From an uncultured Bacteroidales bacterium (lineage in GTDB: Bacteria; Bacteroidota; Bacteroidia; Bacteroidales; UBA932): 64,000 nt of DNA. Below, piece after piece: positions 23,301 through 31,794 of this stretch; the first letter of the stretch is position 1, and each line of letters begins with the position of its first letter. The position numbers were made by a program, and so were the translations under genes. The notes below the pieces were generated by a model. The model was given only the letters and a program-made list of their open reading frames with translations. It was not told the DNA's origin and did no database searches. Location of the stretch: NCBI GenBank assembly GCA_900321715.1, contig ONXC01000007.1:1-64000 (forward strand), given 5' to 3'.

Positions 23301-23329
23301 ATATGCTTAACATTTACTTCAGATTCTAA
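20315..23329 (+). CDS. TonB-dependent outer-membrane receptor of the nuclease locus
   Basis: 1004 aa with signal peptide (MTKKLLLTFAAALSAVSLLAQ). A carboxypeptidase-regulatory-like domain (about 35-115) is followed by a long acidic linker (DVDDDSFANFDMDD), a plug (FRARGYSSESQEVYLAGVKMND) and a barrel ending MLNIYFRF. It starts 10 bases after the EEP nuclease gene and ends 6 bases before a DUF5689-like lipoprotein gene. It is therefore likely to import the products or cofactors handled by those proteins. No SusD partner is present, so this is not a classic Sus pair. Confidence 0.88.
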   Translation: MTKKLLLTFAAALSAVSLLAQAPQFVDPGTRDGYAGGVKGKVVDRNGRAPIENAQVVLMQGAEQIETVQSAQDGSFLISSLPDGTYVLRITAPEFLESQVQVTVTDGYVKNMFNLSLTGIQHVTDVDDDSFANFDMDDSGFNDNPTILFGSNDVFNNIAGFNFSAVRFRARGYSSESQEVYLAGVKMNDAITSYGPFSLWSGLNEAMRSKETVNGVEVSDVALGSYNGVTNIFGTASEVRKGLRGSVLTNSALYRLRLMASYATGLMDNGWAFAANVSARLGGNDWIDGVYYRSFAYYLSADKIFNDTHKLSFAIFGTPGERGAQNSSTQEVYDLMGDNMYNSNWGYLNGKVRNTRVRKTHEPIAFLKWDFTPSDKFESHTTLLFRFGSNGYTAMDWYNAQDPRPDYYRNLPSYLYNPDPDYKRNNLDKATEAFQAWKAHDPSTVHFNWDRIYQVNQMSEGGRSKYVQEERRVDQRDLNLAFNFKYRPLQNLKVTGGLNGKINKTEYYKVLADLLGGQYFVDIDNFADRDFAAEPYMAQNDLDYYLSHGGQARILHKGDKYGYDYNVHVINAGGWVNGEYTIGNLDINLGARLGFTSFWREGLVRKGLFPGMEYTDPLTGNTVEPSAEGGIYSTSKGNSNKANFLTYAGKLGLNYVIGGNMRVYGNVGYFQDAPTFQQVFVSPRTRNDMVQNLSPIKTFSSDINWQFSGSGINARVTAYYTTIKGQSKVMSAYDDVQNAFSNFALSGIDQRNMGVELGFKVPTYIVPNLSVQGVLSLGEAIYTSNPKMMQTLDNSATPVAFDGQYIIDVPYWKESPVYKKDAWGNYTAALDRKQKHYVPSTPQTAASLGLSWNYNYWFVEADVEYFDRAYLDMNPLYRTQYAVEGPDRNVYFDAEEELAAIGRNPEEDSIGLNEIEAMTTQEKFAPAFLLNASVGKSWYIQRKYQLGFSLNAKNLLNNRNVKTGGYEQTRMVDNTASKTRYYRFDSKYFYMSGINYMLNIYFRF

Positions 23330-23334
23330 GAGTT

Positions 23335-24615
23335 ATGAGAAAGTCTATCATTGCTATCGCCGCCATTGCGGCACTCGTTTCCTGCCGGAGTCTGATAGAA
23401 GAATGGCAGCCGGTTGTCACGTTCAGCCAGCCGGATAAGGTTGCCTTTGTCCCGGCCGATATGGACGACGAGGTCAATACTACCATCGCAGACCTTAAGG
23501 CCCTGTACAAGGAGCACGGAAAGCCGGTTGTGATTACCGGTACAAAGATCCTCAAGGCCCAGGTGGTGTCCTCCGACGAAGACGGCAACATCTACCGTGA
23601 GCTCTACATCCAGGACGCTACGGGCGGCATCTGCCTCAAGCTTGGCCGTTCCAGCTCCTACGATGACTACAAGCTTGGTCAGATCCTTTATGTTGACTGC
23701 GAGGACCTCTGCATAGGAGAGTACGGTTACAAGAGTGGAAACTATGGCGGAGGCGGCCTTCTCCAGCTTGGTCTCCTTGGAGACGGCTGGCAGGAGTATC
23801 TTGACGGAGAAACCAAGGAAGCTCCGGAATATGAGACTTCCTACATAGATCTTGCTCCCATCATTGCCAAGCATATCTTCAGGGGAGAGATCCTGGATGA
23901 GGAAGAGCGTATCAAGCCCTCCACTCCATCCGGATCTGAGCTTTCCGGAGATGCCTTCAAGAACGGTCTTGCACCAGCAGCAGTGGGCAAGCTCACCAAG
24001 CTCACAGGCCTCCAGATCAAGAAAGAGGTGTTTGCACTCCTTTATCCGGATTCAAATCTGAATCACGACAAAAACAACTCCTGGAACCGTCTGTTCATCT
24101 CAGACGATGACCCGTACACATTTGAGAAGCCCTATGAAGGCTATCCTCAGTATCCCCACAACCTTATCCACTGGGGCCTTACCAAGCGCCGTACCGTGGA
24201 CCATCTTGAGAGGGGAGACTGGGATAATCTGAAGCTTGGAGATTCCGGGGCCGATATAAAGAACAACAACACGGTTGGAACCCGCAGGGTGGATGCCAAG
24301 AACTTCGGCTATGGCTACATTGCCGCAGAGCCCGAAACCTACGATGACGCCGAGACATACAGGCAGGTCCTCATCCGCAATGCAACCGCCCAGAGCGTGA
24401 GCCACTACTTCACCTACGACGGAGCAGAGGTCCAGATCCGCACCAGCGGCTATTCCCGCTTTGCCGATATCCCCATCCCCGCCGATGTCCTGGATGGCTC
24501 TAAGAAGATAGATGTTATAGGCATCATGTCCCGTTACCAGGGCGCTGCCCAGTTCATGCTCCTTGATGTCTTCTACGAAGGCAACAGCACATCACTAATC
24601 AAAGACGTGTATTAA
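23335..24615 (+). CDS. DUF5689-like surface lipoprotein
   Basis: 426 aa, lipobox VS-C17. The N-terminal half (VVITGTKILKAQVVSSDEDGN, ELYIQDATGGICLKL, GQILYVDCEDLCIG) matches the OB-fold-like DUF5689 family, which frequently lies next to TonB receptors and EEP nucleases in Bacteroidota. The C-terminal half (QVLIRNATAQ, GAEVQIRTSGYSRFADIPIP, DVIGIMSRYQGAAQFML) repeats a similar OB-like pattern. Its function is not established; binding of nucleic acid at the surface is a reasonable inference from fold and neighbours. The stop overlaps the next start (TAATG). Confidence 0.75.
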   Translation: MRKSIIAIAAIAALVSCRSLIEEWQPVVTFSQPDKVAFVPADMDDEVNTTIADLKALYKEHGKPVVITGTKILKAQVVSSDEDGNIYRELYIQDATGGICLKLGRSSSYDDYKLGQILYVDCEDLCIGEYGYKSGNYGGGGLLQLGLLGDGWQEYLDGETKEAPEYETSYIDLAPIIAKHIFRGEILDEEERIKPSTPSGSELSGDAFKNGLAPAAVGKLTKLTGLQIKKEVFALLYPDSNLNHDKNNSWNRLFISDDDPYTFEKPYEGYPQYPHNLIHWGLTKRRTVDHLERGDWDNLKLGDSGADIKNNNTVGTRRVDAKNFGYGYIAAEPETYDDAETYRQVLIRNATAQSVSHYFTYDGAEVQIRTSGYSRFADIPIPADVLDGSKKIDVIGIMSRYQGAAQFMLLDVFYEGNSTSLIKDVY

Positions 24616-26615
24616 TGAAAATCAACACTTTTATTGCGGGGGCTGCACTGGCCCTCGCTTTCAGTATGACAGCTTGTAAACAGCAGAACATCTTCTTTAA
24701 GGAGTGGAACACCCCTTACGGCACCGCTCCCTTCTCACAGATCAAGGAGGCCGATTACCTTCCCGCCTTCAGGGCCGGTATCAAGGAGGAAAAGGCCAAC
24801 GTAGAGGCCATAATTGCCTGCAAGGATGCCCCCACTTTTGAGAACACCATCCTTGCCCTGGAGAAGTCAAGCCCCATCCTGGACAGGGTAGAGGGCGTAT
24901 TCTTCAACCTTTCGGAGAGTGACTCCACTCCGGAGATGCAGGCCATCGAGGAGGAAATCCTTCCGGAGCTCACCGCCGCATCCAATGAGATCTATATGAA
25001 TCCGGATCTCTTTGCCCGCGTGAAGGCCGTCTATGACAATCAGGAAGGCCTCACCCGTGAGCAGCAGATGGTGGTGAAGAAGATCTACCAGAGCTTCGAG
25101 CGCAACGGCGTAGGCCTTGAAGGAGACGCCAAGGCCCGTTTTGCCGATATCCAGACCCGCCTTGCCACCCTGAGCCAGAAATTCGGCCAGAACCTCCTTG
25201 CAGAAAACAATGCCTTCAAGGAGGCCACAGGCATCACCGTAAGTGATTACTATGACTTCATGGGCTCCTGCCCTGACCGCGAAAAGCGCAAGGCCGTCTT
25301 CGAGGCCTACAGCTCCCGCGGCAACCACGGCGACGAGCATGACAACAACGCAATTGTCCTTGAGGTGCTTAAGCTGAGGGCCGAAATGGCCGGGCTCCTT
25401 GGGTATAAGAATTTTGCGCAGTTCCAGCTCTCGGACAAGATGGCAGGCACCCCGGAAACCGTAGACAACTTCCTCCAGCCCATCATGGACGCCTCCATGC
25501 GAAAGGCAAAGGCCGATATGAAGGAAATGGAAAAGATTGCAGGCCATAAGATTGAAGCCTGGGATTACAGCTACTACGCAGAGAAACTCCGCGCTCAGAA
25601 GTTTGCCCTTGACGAGTCCCAGACAAAGCCTTACTTCCAGGCCGACAGCGTCCTTAAAGGCGTCTTTGCCGCAGCCAATATGATTTATGGCATCAATATA
25701 GAGCCTGCACCGGAGGTTGAGGTTTACAACCCAGCCGCATCGGCCTACAAGCTCACGGACGCAGACGGAAGCCTGATTGGTATATTCTATAAGGATTACT
25801 ACGTGCGTCCCACAAAGCGCGGCGGCGCCTGGATGAACAATTTCCGTGATCAGGAAACAGGCATAAGGCCCGTGATTGTTAACGTGTGCAACTTCCCGGC
25901 TCCCGGAGATGACCCCACAGATGCCGTTCCTTCACTGCTTTCCATAGACAATGTCCAGACAGCGTTCCACGAGTTCGGCCACGCCCTACACGGCTTCCTC
26001 TCACAGTGCAACTACAAGACAGTTTCCGGTACTTCCGTTGCCCGTGACTTTGTAGAGACCTTCTCCCAGTTCAACGAGAACTTCGCGTTTGTGCCTGAGA
26101 TCCTTGCCGTTTACGCCAAGGATTACCGCACCGGAGAGCCCATTCCCGCAGAGCTTGTGTCCAAGATCCGCAGCGCCCTCAAGTTCAACCAGGGCTTCAT
26201 GTGCGGAGAACTTTGCGCAGCTAGCATCCTTGATATGAAGTGGCATGAATTATCGGCCTCTGAACTTGCCGCATTCAACGGAGCCGAGGACATCCGCGCC
26301 TTTGAGGCGAAGGTGTGCCGGGAGATGGGCCTTATCGATGAGATTATCCCCCGTTACCGCACCACCTACTTCAACCACATCATCGCCAGCGGTTACAGCG
26401 CCGGCTACTACAGCTACCTCTGGTCTGAGGTCCTGGCCGATGACGCCTGGGAGAAGTTTGTGGCCGATGGCATCTTCAATCCCGCCACTGCCGCTTCCTT
26501 CCGACAGACCTTCCTTGAGAGGGGCGGCTCCGAAGAGCCCATGACGCTGTACCGCAGTTTCCGTGGCGCAGATCCTGACCCCGCAGCACTTTCCCGTGCC
26601 AGGGGGCTGGAATAG
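24615..26615 (+). CDS. dcp: M3-family metallopeptidase (dipeptidyl carboxypeptidase-like), lipoprotein
   Basis: 666 aa with lipobox MTA-C. The thermolysin-like zinc site HEFGHALHG is at about 452-460, followed by DFVETFSQF, which supplies the third ligand. Overall length and segments (FNQGFMCGELCAASILDMKWH, YNYLWSEVLADDAWEKF-like) match Dcp/oligopeptidase A enzymes, which cut dipeptides from peptide C-termini. The signal puts it in the periplasm or outer membrane. It is the last gene of the operon; peptide cleanup of nucleoprotein debris would fit but is speculative. Confidence 0.9.
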   Translation: MKINTFIAGAALALAFSMTACKQQNIFFKEWNTPYGTAPFSQIKEADYLPAFRAGIKEEKANVEAIIACKDAPTFENTILALEKSSPILDRVEGVFFNLSESDSTPEMQAIEEEILPELTAASNEIYMNPDLFARVKAVYDNQEGLTREQQMVVKKIYQSFERNGVGLEGDAKARFADIQTRLATLSQKFGQNLLAENNAFKEATGITVSDYYDFMGSCPDREKRKAVFEAYSSRGNHGDEHDNNAIVLEVLKLRAEMAGLLGYKNFAQFQLSDKMAGTPETVDNFLQPIMDASMRKAKADMKEMEKIAGHKIEAWDYSYYAEKLRAQKFALDESQTKPYFQADSVLKGVFAAANMIYGINIEPAPEVEVYNPAASAYKLTDADGSLIGIFYKDYYVRPTKRGGAWMNNFRDQETGIRPVIVNVCNFPAPGDDPTDAVPSLLSIDNVQTAFHEFGHALHGFLSQCNYKTVSGTSVARDFVETFSQFNENFAFVPEILAVYAKDYRTGEPIPAELVSKIRSALKFNQGFMCGELCAASILDMKWHELSASELAAFNGAEDIRAFEAKVCREMGLIDEIIPRYRTTYFNHIIASGYSAGYYSYLWSEVLADDAWEKFVADGIFNPATAASFRQTFLERGGSEEPMTLYRSFRGADPDPAALSRARGLE

Positions 26616-26621
26616 GCGTTG

Positions 26622-27596
26622 TTACCGTATGTAAGACGTCAGAATCTTCATGGAGTCGTCCGGAATGAAGCACAGGTCATCGGCCGATGCAGGGACAAGG
26701 ACAGTCTGGCCCTGACGGATGTCCAGGGACTCTCCGTCTACTTCCAGGGAGCCGCTGCCGGAAACGCACATCACTATGATGAATGAGTCAATCTCTGAAA
26801 GGTCCTTGGCGTAGGGGAGTGTTAGGTCATAGAGGTTTGTTGTGAAGTACTTGCAGCTCACAAGCTCCACTTCCTCGTCCCTTGCGGGCTCATAGAGGGT
26901 GCGGTAGGTTTCTTCCACCTTGAAGTTGATGGCCTGCTTTGCCAGTTCCGTGTGAAGCTGGCGGGGTTTGCCGTCAAGTCCCAGGCGGCCGTAATCCCAG
27001 ATGCGGTAGGTGAGGTCCGAGGTCTGCTGGATCTCGGCCAGGAAGCATCCGCCGCAGATGGCGTGGATGCGGCCGGCAGGGAGGAAGAACACATCCCCGG
27101 GATGGACCTCGTAGCATGCGAGGGCGTCCGTGATGGTGCCATCGGCCACCATCTTCTCATATTCCGCGGGCGTGAGCGCACGTGAAAGGCCGGAGTAGAG
27201 CTTTGCGCCGGGAGCGGCATCTATCACATACCACATCTCCGTCTTTCCGCGGAAGCCTTCCCCGTGGCAGCGGACTGCCATTTCGTCGTCTGGGTGCACC
27301 TGGATGCTGAGGTCCGTGAGGGCATCGATGAACTTCACAAGGAGGGGAAATTCATCACCGGTTGTAGCGTAGACGTGCTTTCCAACCAGTTCTCCCTTGA
27401 ATTCCTTCACCAGTTCAGTGACTGTTTTACCGGCATAGGGGCCATCGGCAACAATGGTGGGATGCTCCGGAACTCCGCTTATCTCCCAGCTTTCGCCAAT
27501 ATGTGGAATGTCAGTTGAAATGCCTTTATAGGGGGCAATCTTATCTCCGCCCCACACCATGGTCCTGAGGAAAGGTTCAAATACAAGTGGCTGCAT
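26622..27596 (-). CDS. manA: Mannose-6-phosphate isomerase, class I
   Basis: 324 aa. It interconverts mannose-6-phosphate and fructose-6-phosphate, feeding glycan precursors. The zinc-site motif QVHPDDEMA, GKTEMWYVID and AGRIHAICGG are visible. The ATG at 27596 gives the family start MQPLVFEPFLRTMVWGGDKI; the open frame upstream crosses the promoter. It is convergent with the M3 peptidase gene and divergent from the patatin gene. Confidence 0.95.
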   Translation of the reverse strand: MQPLVFEPFLRTMVWGGDKIAPYKGISTDIPHIGESWEISGVPEHPTIVADGPYAGKTVTELVKEFKGELVGKHVYATTGDEFPLLVKFIDALTDLSIQVHPDDEMAVRCHGEGFRGKTEMWYVIDAAPGAKLYSGLSRALTPAEYEKMVADGTITDALACYEVHPGDVFFLPAGRIHAICGGCFLAEIQQTSDLTYRIWDYGRLGLDGKPRQLHTELAKQAINFKVEETYRTLYEPARDEEVELVSCKYFTTNLYDLTLPYAKDLSEIDSFIIVMCVSGSGSLEVDGESLDIRQGQTVLVPASADDLCFIPDDSMKILTSYIR

Positions 27597-27617
27597 AATC
27601 CAAGGTTTATAAACATA

Positions 27618-27644
27618 CAAAGTTACGCAAAATTTGTAACTTTG
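27618..27644. promoter_or_regulatory. Divergent promoters of manA and the patatin gene
   Basis: A minus-strand TAACTTTG (27625 to 27618) serves manA with a short leader. A plus-strand TAACTTTG (27637-27644) ends only five bases before the patatin ATG at 27650, so that mRNA would be nearly leaderless. Confidence 0.7.
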
Positions 27645-27649
27645 CGCAT

Positions 27650-28642
27650 ATGAAAAAAGTTGCACTTGCACTTGCCAGCGGCGGTCCCCGCGGCTTTGCC
27701 TATATCGGCGCTATTGAAGAACTTCAAAGGAGGGGTTACACTATCACTTCCGTAGCAGGAGCATCGGCCGGAGCCCTTGTGGGAGGCATCTTTGCCGCCG
27801 GAGGGATTCAGCAGTTCAAGGAATGGCTCTGCGGCCTTGACCCCGTAAAAGTGATGTCACTTGTGGACGTGAGCATCAGCCTCAATTCCTTTGTCAAGGG
27901 CCAGAGGGTAATGGACGCCATAAAGGAAAGGGTCCCGGACGTTAATATAGAGGATATGGAAATCCCCTTCACGGCGGTTGCAACGGACCTTTATACCGGG
28001 GAAGAGGTCATCTTCCGCGAAGGCCCCCTGTTTGAAGCCATCCGTGCCTCAATCTCAATACCCTCCATGTTTGCCCCCGTCAAATGGCAGGGCCGTACCC
28101 TGATAGACGGCGGAATTGCCAATACATTCCCTCTCAACAGGGTTCAGCGCACGGAGGGGGACATCCTTGTGGGCTTCAACGTCAACGAGATAGACGCCCG
28201 GGAAATAAACTCCTTCCTCTCAAGCCGCCAGGCGCTTGTGGACAGTGAGGCCGATGCCCGCGCGGAGGCCCGCTCCCTCCTGAAAGAGACCATCGGGGCC
28301 GATAAAGACACCGTCATCACTAATGTCAAAAAGGGCCGCAGGCTTGTGCGTGAGGCAATCGGCGCAAAACTGGAAGAAAGGAAAATGGTCTCCGACGGCC
28401 GTGAGGGCTGGATTCCCGTCGGGGCCGATGAAACATTCGGCTCCATCCTTCAGCGCAGTTTCGGCCTTATGAACAGCACCATTGCCCGCATGGGCATAGA
28501 GCTCACCCCTCCGGACGTCCTTGCAAGCCTGCCGTATGATTCTTACCACGGAGTGTATGGCTATTCGCACGCTCCGGAGATAATAGAGAAGGGCCGGGAG
28601 CTCATGGCCGCCGCCCTTGATAAATACGAGAATGCGTTCTGA
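27650..28642 (+). CDS. Patatin-like phospholipase
   Basis: 330 aa, cytoplasmic, no signal. It has the oxyanion loop ASGGPRGFAYIGAI, the nucleophile motif GASAGALVGG (GxSxG serine) and the catalytic DGGIANTFPLNRV (DGG aspartate), the Ser-Asp dyad of patatins and RssA-like lipid hydrolases. The C-terminal ~110 residues are charged and of unknown role. It is transcribed from its own promoter with almost no leader. The physiological lipid substrate is unknown. Confidence 0.9.
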   Translation: MKKVALALASGGPRGFAYIGAIEELQRRGYTITSVAGASAGALVGGIFAAGGIQQFKEWLCGLDPVKVMSLVDVSISLNSFVKGQRVMDAIKERVPDVNIEDMEIPFTAVATDLYTGEEVIFREGPLFEAIRASISIPSMFAPVKWQGRTLIDGGIANTFPLNRVQRTEGDILVGFNVNEIDAREINSFLSSRQALVDSEADARAEARSLLKETIGADKDTVITNVKKGRRLVREAIGAKLEERKMVSDGREGWIPVGADETFGSILQRSFGLMNSTIARMGIELTPPDVLASLPYDSYHGVYGYSHAPEIIEKGRELMAAALDKYENAF

Positions 28643-28674
28643 TTTGGTTTTTTGCCAAATTATTCCTACCTTTG
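28643..28674 (+). promoter_or_regulatory. rplM promoter
   Basis: TTTG (28643-28646), 20 bases, TACCTTTG (28667-28674). It begins directly after the stop codon of the patatin gene. The leader to the rplM start is about 55 bases. Confidence 0.75.
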
Positions 28675-28734
28675 CGGTCCCTCTCACTGTGGGGGGATCG
28701 CAACTTTTATGTTAAACCATTAATAATCAAGACA

Positions 28735-29187
28735 GTGGACACACTTAGCTACAAGACAGTTTCCCTGAACAAGGCAACTGTGAACAAAGAGTGGCTCGTC
28801 ATTGATGCAACTGATCTCGTGCTCGGTCGCCTCGCTTCACGCGTGGCCCTGGTACTCCGTGGCAAGAACAAGCCCGGTTACACCCCGCACGTGGACTGTG
28901 GTGACAACGTCATCATCGTCAACGCTGATAAGATCCGTCTTACCGGCAAGAAGATGACAGACCGCGTTTACACCCGCTACACCGGTTATCCGGGCGGCCA
29001 GCGCTTCACCACTCCCAAGGAAATCCTTGCATCAAGGCCCGAGGAACTCATCCGTATGTCTGTGCGTGGTATGCTCCCTAAGACCCGTCTCGGGGACAAG
29101 CTCATCAATAACCTGTACATTTACGCAGGTCCTGAGCACAAGCAGCAGGCACAGAATCCCAGAACCATTAAGTTTAACGAAATTTAA
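28735..29187 (+). CDS. rplM: Ribosomal protein L13 (uL13)
   Basis: 150 aa. The start is a GTG at 28735, chosen because VDTLSYKTVSLNKATVNKEW is the standard N-terminus of Bacteroidota L13; the frame is open back to a TTG inside the promoter box. Conserved GRLASRVALVLRGK, PHVDCGDNVIIVNADKI, YTGYPGG and RGMLPKTRLG are present. It is followed after 9 bases by rpsI, the usual L13-S9 pair. Confidence 0.96.
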   Translation: MDTLSYKTVSLNKATVNKEWLVIDATDLVLGRLASRVALVLRGKNKPGYTPHVDCGDNVIIVNADKIRLTGKKMTDRVYTRYTGYPGGQRFTTPKEILASRPEELIRMSVRGMLPKTRLGDKLINNLYIYAGPEHKQQAQNPRTIKFNEI

Positions 29188-29196
29188 ACAGAGCAC

Positions 29197-29586
29197 ATGG
29201 AACAGAAACACGCCCTTGGAAGACGTAAATCAGCTGTCGCTCGTGTTTATGTAGTACCCGGAACGGGCAAGTTCATCATCAACGAGCGCCCCATGGAGGA
29301 GTACTTCAAGGAGGGAACCCTCCAGTACATCGCCAATCAGGCTCTCGAGGTAACAGGTACTGCAGGTCAGTTTGACATCAAGGTCACCATCGTCGGTGGA
29401 GGCACCAAAGGTCAGGCAGAGGCCGTTCGTCTCGGAATCGCCCGCGCACTTTGCGAGGTTGATAAAGAGGCTTATCGCGCTACTCTGAAGGCCGCCGGAT
29501 TCCTCACCCGTGACGCTCGCGAAGTTGAGCGTAAGAAGCCCGGTCAGCCTGGCGCACGTCGTCGCTTCCAGTTCAGCAAGCGTTAA
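29197..29586 (+). CDS. rpsI: Ribosomal protein S9 (uS9)
   Basis: 129 aa. Conserved ALGRRKSAVARVYV, GGGTKGQAEAVRLGIARAL and the basic tail GARRRFQFSKR, which reaches the P-site tRNA in the ribosome. It is the second gene of the rplM operon. Confidence 0.97.
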   Translation: MEQKHALGRRKSAVARVYVVPGTGKFIINERPMEEYFKEGTLQYIANQALEVTGTAGQFDIKVTIVGGGTKGQAEAVRLGIARALCEVDKEAYRATLKAAGFLTRDAREVERKKPGQPGARRRFQFSKR

Positions 29587-29775
29587 TATCGGCCTGAACA
29601 AATTTACGTCAGCACGGCTGCGGTATTCATCAAATCCTGAGATCCAGGTGAGGATGAGAATCTTCCCAGGCTACAAAAAGGATTGCCGCACCGCGAAAAA
29701 ATCCCGGAGACCAGTCAGAGACTGCTACTCACGGGGATTGATGAAAGAGTTATTATTTAGACAATCAGAAAAACC
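29587..29775 (+). ncRNA. Structured leader upstream of rpsB
   Basis: This 189-base gap holds no gene. AATCCC (about 29700-29705) and GGGATT (29734-29739) can close a stem that contains a perfect hairpin, CAGTC-AGA-GACTG (29712-29724). Position and form suggest an autoregulatory leader for S2. No clear TAnnTTTG box is seen, so rpsB may also be read from the rplM promoter. Confidence 0.4.
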
Positions 29776-30615
29776 ATGTCAAGAACCAATTTTCAGGAAT
29801 TGCTCGATGCAGGCGCACACTTCGGCCACCTTGCCCGCAAGTGGAACCCTAAGATGGCTCCGTATATCTTCGACCAGAAGAACGGCATCCACATCATAGA
29901 CCTGCACAAGAGCGTCGTCAAGATTGACGAGGCCGCAGAGGTCCTTAAGGAAATGGCCCGCAGTGGCCGCAAGGTCCTCTTCGTAGCCACCAAAAAGCAG
30001 GCAAAAGACGTCGTCGCCACCAAGGCTGCAGAGGTCAATATGCCTTCAGTGACGGAGCGTTGGCCCGGTGGAATGCTCACAAACTTCCCCACCATCCGCA
30101 AGGCCGTCAAGAAAATGAACACCATCGACAAAATGAAGGAAGATGGCACCTTCGAGAAACTCGCAAAGCGTGAGCGTCTCCAGGTGGAGCGTCAGCGTGC
30201 AAAGCTGGAGAAGAACCTCGGTTCCATCCGCGACATGTCACGCCTGCCCAGCGCCCTCTTCGTGGTAGACGTCCAGAAGGAAGCCAATGCCGTTAAGGAA
30301 GCTGTCCGTCTGAACATCCCGGTAATCGCTATGGTTGACACATGTTGCGACCCCACCCCCATCGATTACGTGATTCCGGCCAATGATGACGCCACCAAGT
30401 CCATCGAACTCATTATGGACGTGATGTGCAAGGCCATCTCCGAAGGCCTTGAAGAGCGCAAGCTCGAGAAGGAGAAAGAGGCCGATGCAGCTCCCGCAGA
30501 GGCAGCTCCCGCAGAGGCTCCTGAGCGCAAGCTTCGTCCCCGTCGTGGCGCCAAGGCCGAAAAAGCCGAAGCCGCACCCGCAGATGAAGCCGCTCCTGCA
30601 GCAGAAGCAGAATAA
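29776..30615 (+). CDS. rpsB: Ribosomal protein S2 (uS2)
   Basis: 279 aa. Typical segments are LLDAGAHFGHLARKWNPKMAPYI, RWPGGMLTNFPTI, LPSALFVVDVQKE and PVIAMVDTCCDP. The last ~50 residues form an Ala/Glu/Lys-rich, repetitive tail beyond the conserved S2 fold, common in this phylum. tsf follows, the usual rpsB-tsf arrangement. A GGCCGAT motif lies in the tail. Confidence 0.97.
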   Translation: MSRTNFQELLDAGAHFGHLARKWNPKMAPYIFDQKNGIHIIDLHKSVVKIDEAAEVLKEMARSGRKVLFVATKKQAKDVVATKAAEVNMPSVTERWPGGMLTNFPTIRKAVKKMNTIDKMKEDGTFEKLAKRERLQVERQRAKLEKNLGSIRDMSRLPSALFVVDVQKEANAVKEAVRLNIPVIAMVDTCCDPTPIDYVIPANDDATKSIELIMDVMCKAISEGLEERKLEKEKEADAAPAEAAPAEAPERKLRPRRGAKAEKAEAAPADEAAPAAEAE

Positions 30616-30644
30616 TTATTAACCGTTAAAAGCAAGTAAAAGTT

Positions 30645-31643
30645 ATGGCTATTGCATTAGCAGACATCAAGAAGCTGCGTGATATGACCAGCGCCGGTAT
30701 GATGGATTGCAAGAAGGCTCTTGAGGAAGCCGAAGGCGACTTCAAGCGTGCCGTTGAAATCCTTCGTGAAAAAGGTAAGTCCACCCTTGCAAAGCGTGGT
30801 GACAATGAAACCACTCAGGGTGCCGTTCTCAGCCGCATCAACGGCGGAAAGGCCATCCTCGTTTGCCTGGGTTGTGAGACCGACTTCGTGGCCGCCACCC
30901 CGGACTTCAAGAAGCTCGCAGGTGAGATCGCAGACGCAGCAATCACCGCTTTCCCTGCCTCCCTGGAGGATCTGAAGGCCGTGAAACTTGCAAGCGGTTA
31001 TTCTCTTGAGGAAGATATTACAAACCAGGCCGGTAAAACCGGCGAGAAGCACGTCCTGGCTTTCTACGGCGCCCTCGAGGCCCCGTTCGTAAGTGAGTAC
31101 GTTCACTTCAATGGCAAGCTTGGCGCCATCGTGGCTTTCAACAAGGAGGTTCCCACGGAGATCGCCCGCGGTATCGCCATGCAGGTAGCTTCAATGAACC
31201 CTGTGGCCGTGGATGCAGAGTCCGTGCCCGCAGAGGTCATTGAGTCAGAGCGCACCGTTGCCATCCAGAAGACCAAGGATGAGCAGGTCCAGAAGGCAGT
31301 TGATAACGCCCTCAAGAAGGCCGGTATCAACCCCGCCCACGTGGACAGCGAGGATCACATCGAGTCCAATACTGCAAAGGGTTGGCTCACCGCAGAGCAG
31401 GCACAGCAGGCCCGCGAAATAATCGCCAAGGTTGGTGCAGAGACTCTCGAGTCCCTCTCCAAGAAAGAGCAGATGATCAACGGTATCGTAAACGGCCGTA
31501 TCCAGAAGTTCCTGAAGGAAAACACCCTTATGGAACAGGAATATCAGCTCTCCGACGACAAAGCCACAGTGGCAGCAGCCCTGAAGGCAGCAGACCCTGA
31601 GGCAAAGGTCCTTAGCTTCAAACGCTTCTCCCTTTCGGACTAA
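30645..31643 (+). CDS. tsf: Translation elongation factor Ts
   Basis: 332 aa; nucleotide exchange factor for EF-Tu. The N-terminal signature LRDMTSAGMMDCKKALEEAEGDFKRAVEILREKG and the core CETDFVAATPDF are visible. The length, longer than in Proteobacteria, is usual for Bacteroidota. A strong terminator follows. Confidence 0.97.
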   Translation: MAIALADIKKLRDMTSAGMMDCKKALEEAEGDFKRAVEILREKGKSTLAKRGDNETTQGAVLSRINGGKAILVCLGCETDFVAATPDFKKLAGEIADAAITAFPASLEDLKAVKLASGYSLEEDITNQAGKTGEKHVLAFYGALEAPFVSEYVHFNGKLGAIVAFNKEVPTEIARGIAMQVASMNPVAVDAESVPAEVIESERTVAIQKTKDEQVQKAVDNALKKAGINPAHVDSEDHIESNTAKGWLTAEQAQQAREIIAKVGAETLESLSKKEQMINGIVNGRIQKFLKENTLMEQEYQLSDDKATVAAALKAADPEAKVLSFKRFSLSD

Positions 31644-31662
31644 AACCGAAACTCCTCAAAAC

Positions 31663-31695
31663 AAAAACGGCACCCAAAAAGGTGTCGTTTTTTTT
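31663..31695 (+). terminator. Terminator of rpsB-tsf
   Basis: AAAACGGCACC (31664-31674) pairs with GGTGTCGTTTT (31681-31691), followed by a run of T. Confidence 0.85.
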
Positions 31696-31726
31696 GTATT
31701 TTATACAAACGAAACGTTTTTTTGTT

Positions 31727-31734
31727 TACATTTG
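31727..31734 (+). promoter_or_regulatory. Promoter of the large lipoprotein gene, -7 box
   Basis: TACATTTG lies 60 bases before the ATG at 31795 in a very T-rich stretch. Confidence 0.55.
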
Positions 31735-31794
31735 TATTTGACATACTAAAACACAGACACTTATAACCTCATTAATAACCAAAAAATTTAACAA

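Noticed and set aside
20315-23329. Receptor as a SusC of a polysaccharide utilisation locus
   Set aside because: No SusD-like gene follows, and the partners are nucleases and OB-like lipoproteins, not glycan enzymes.
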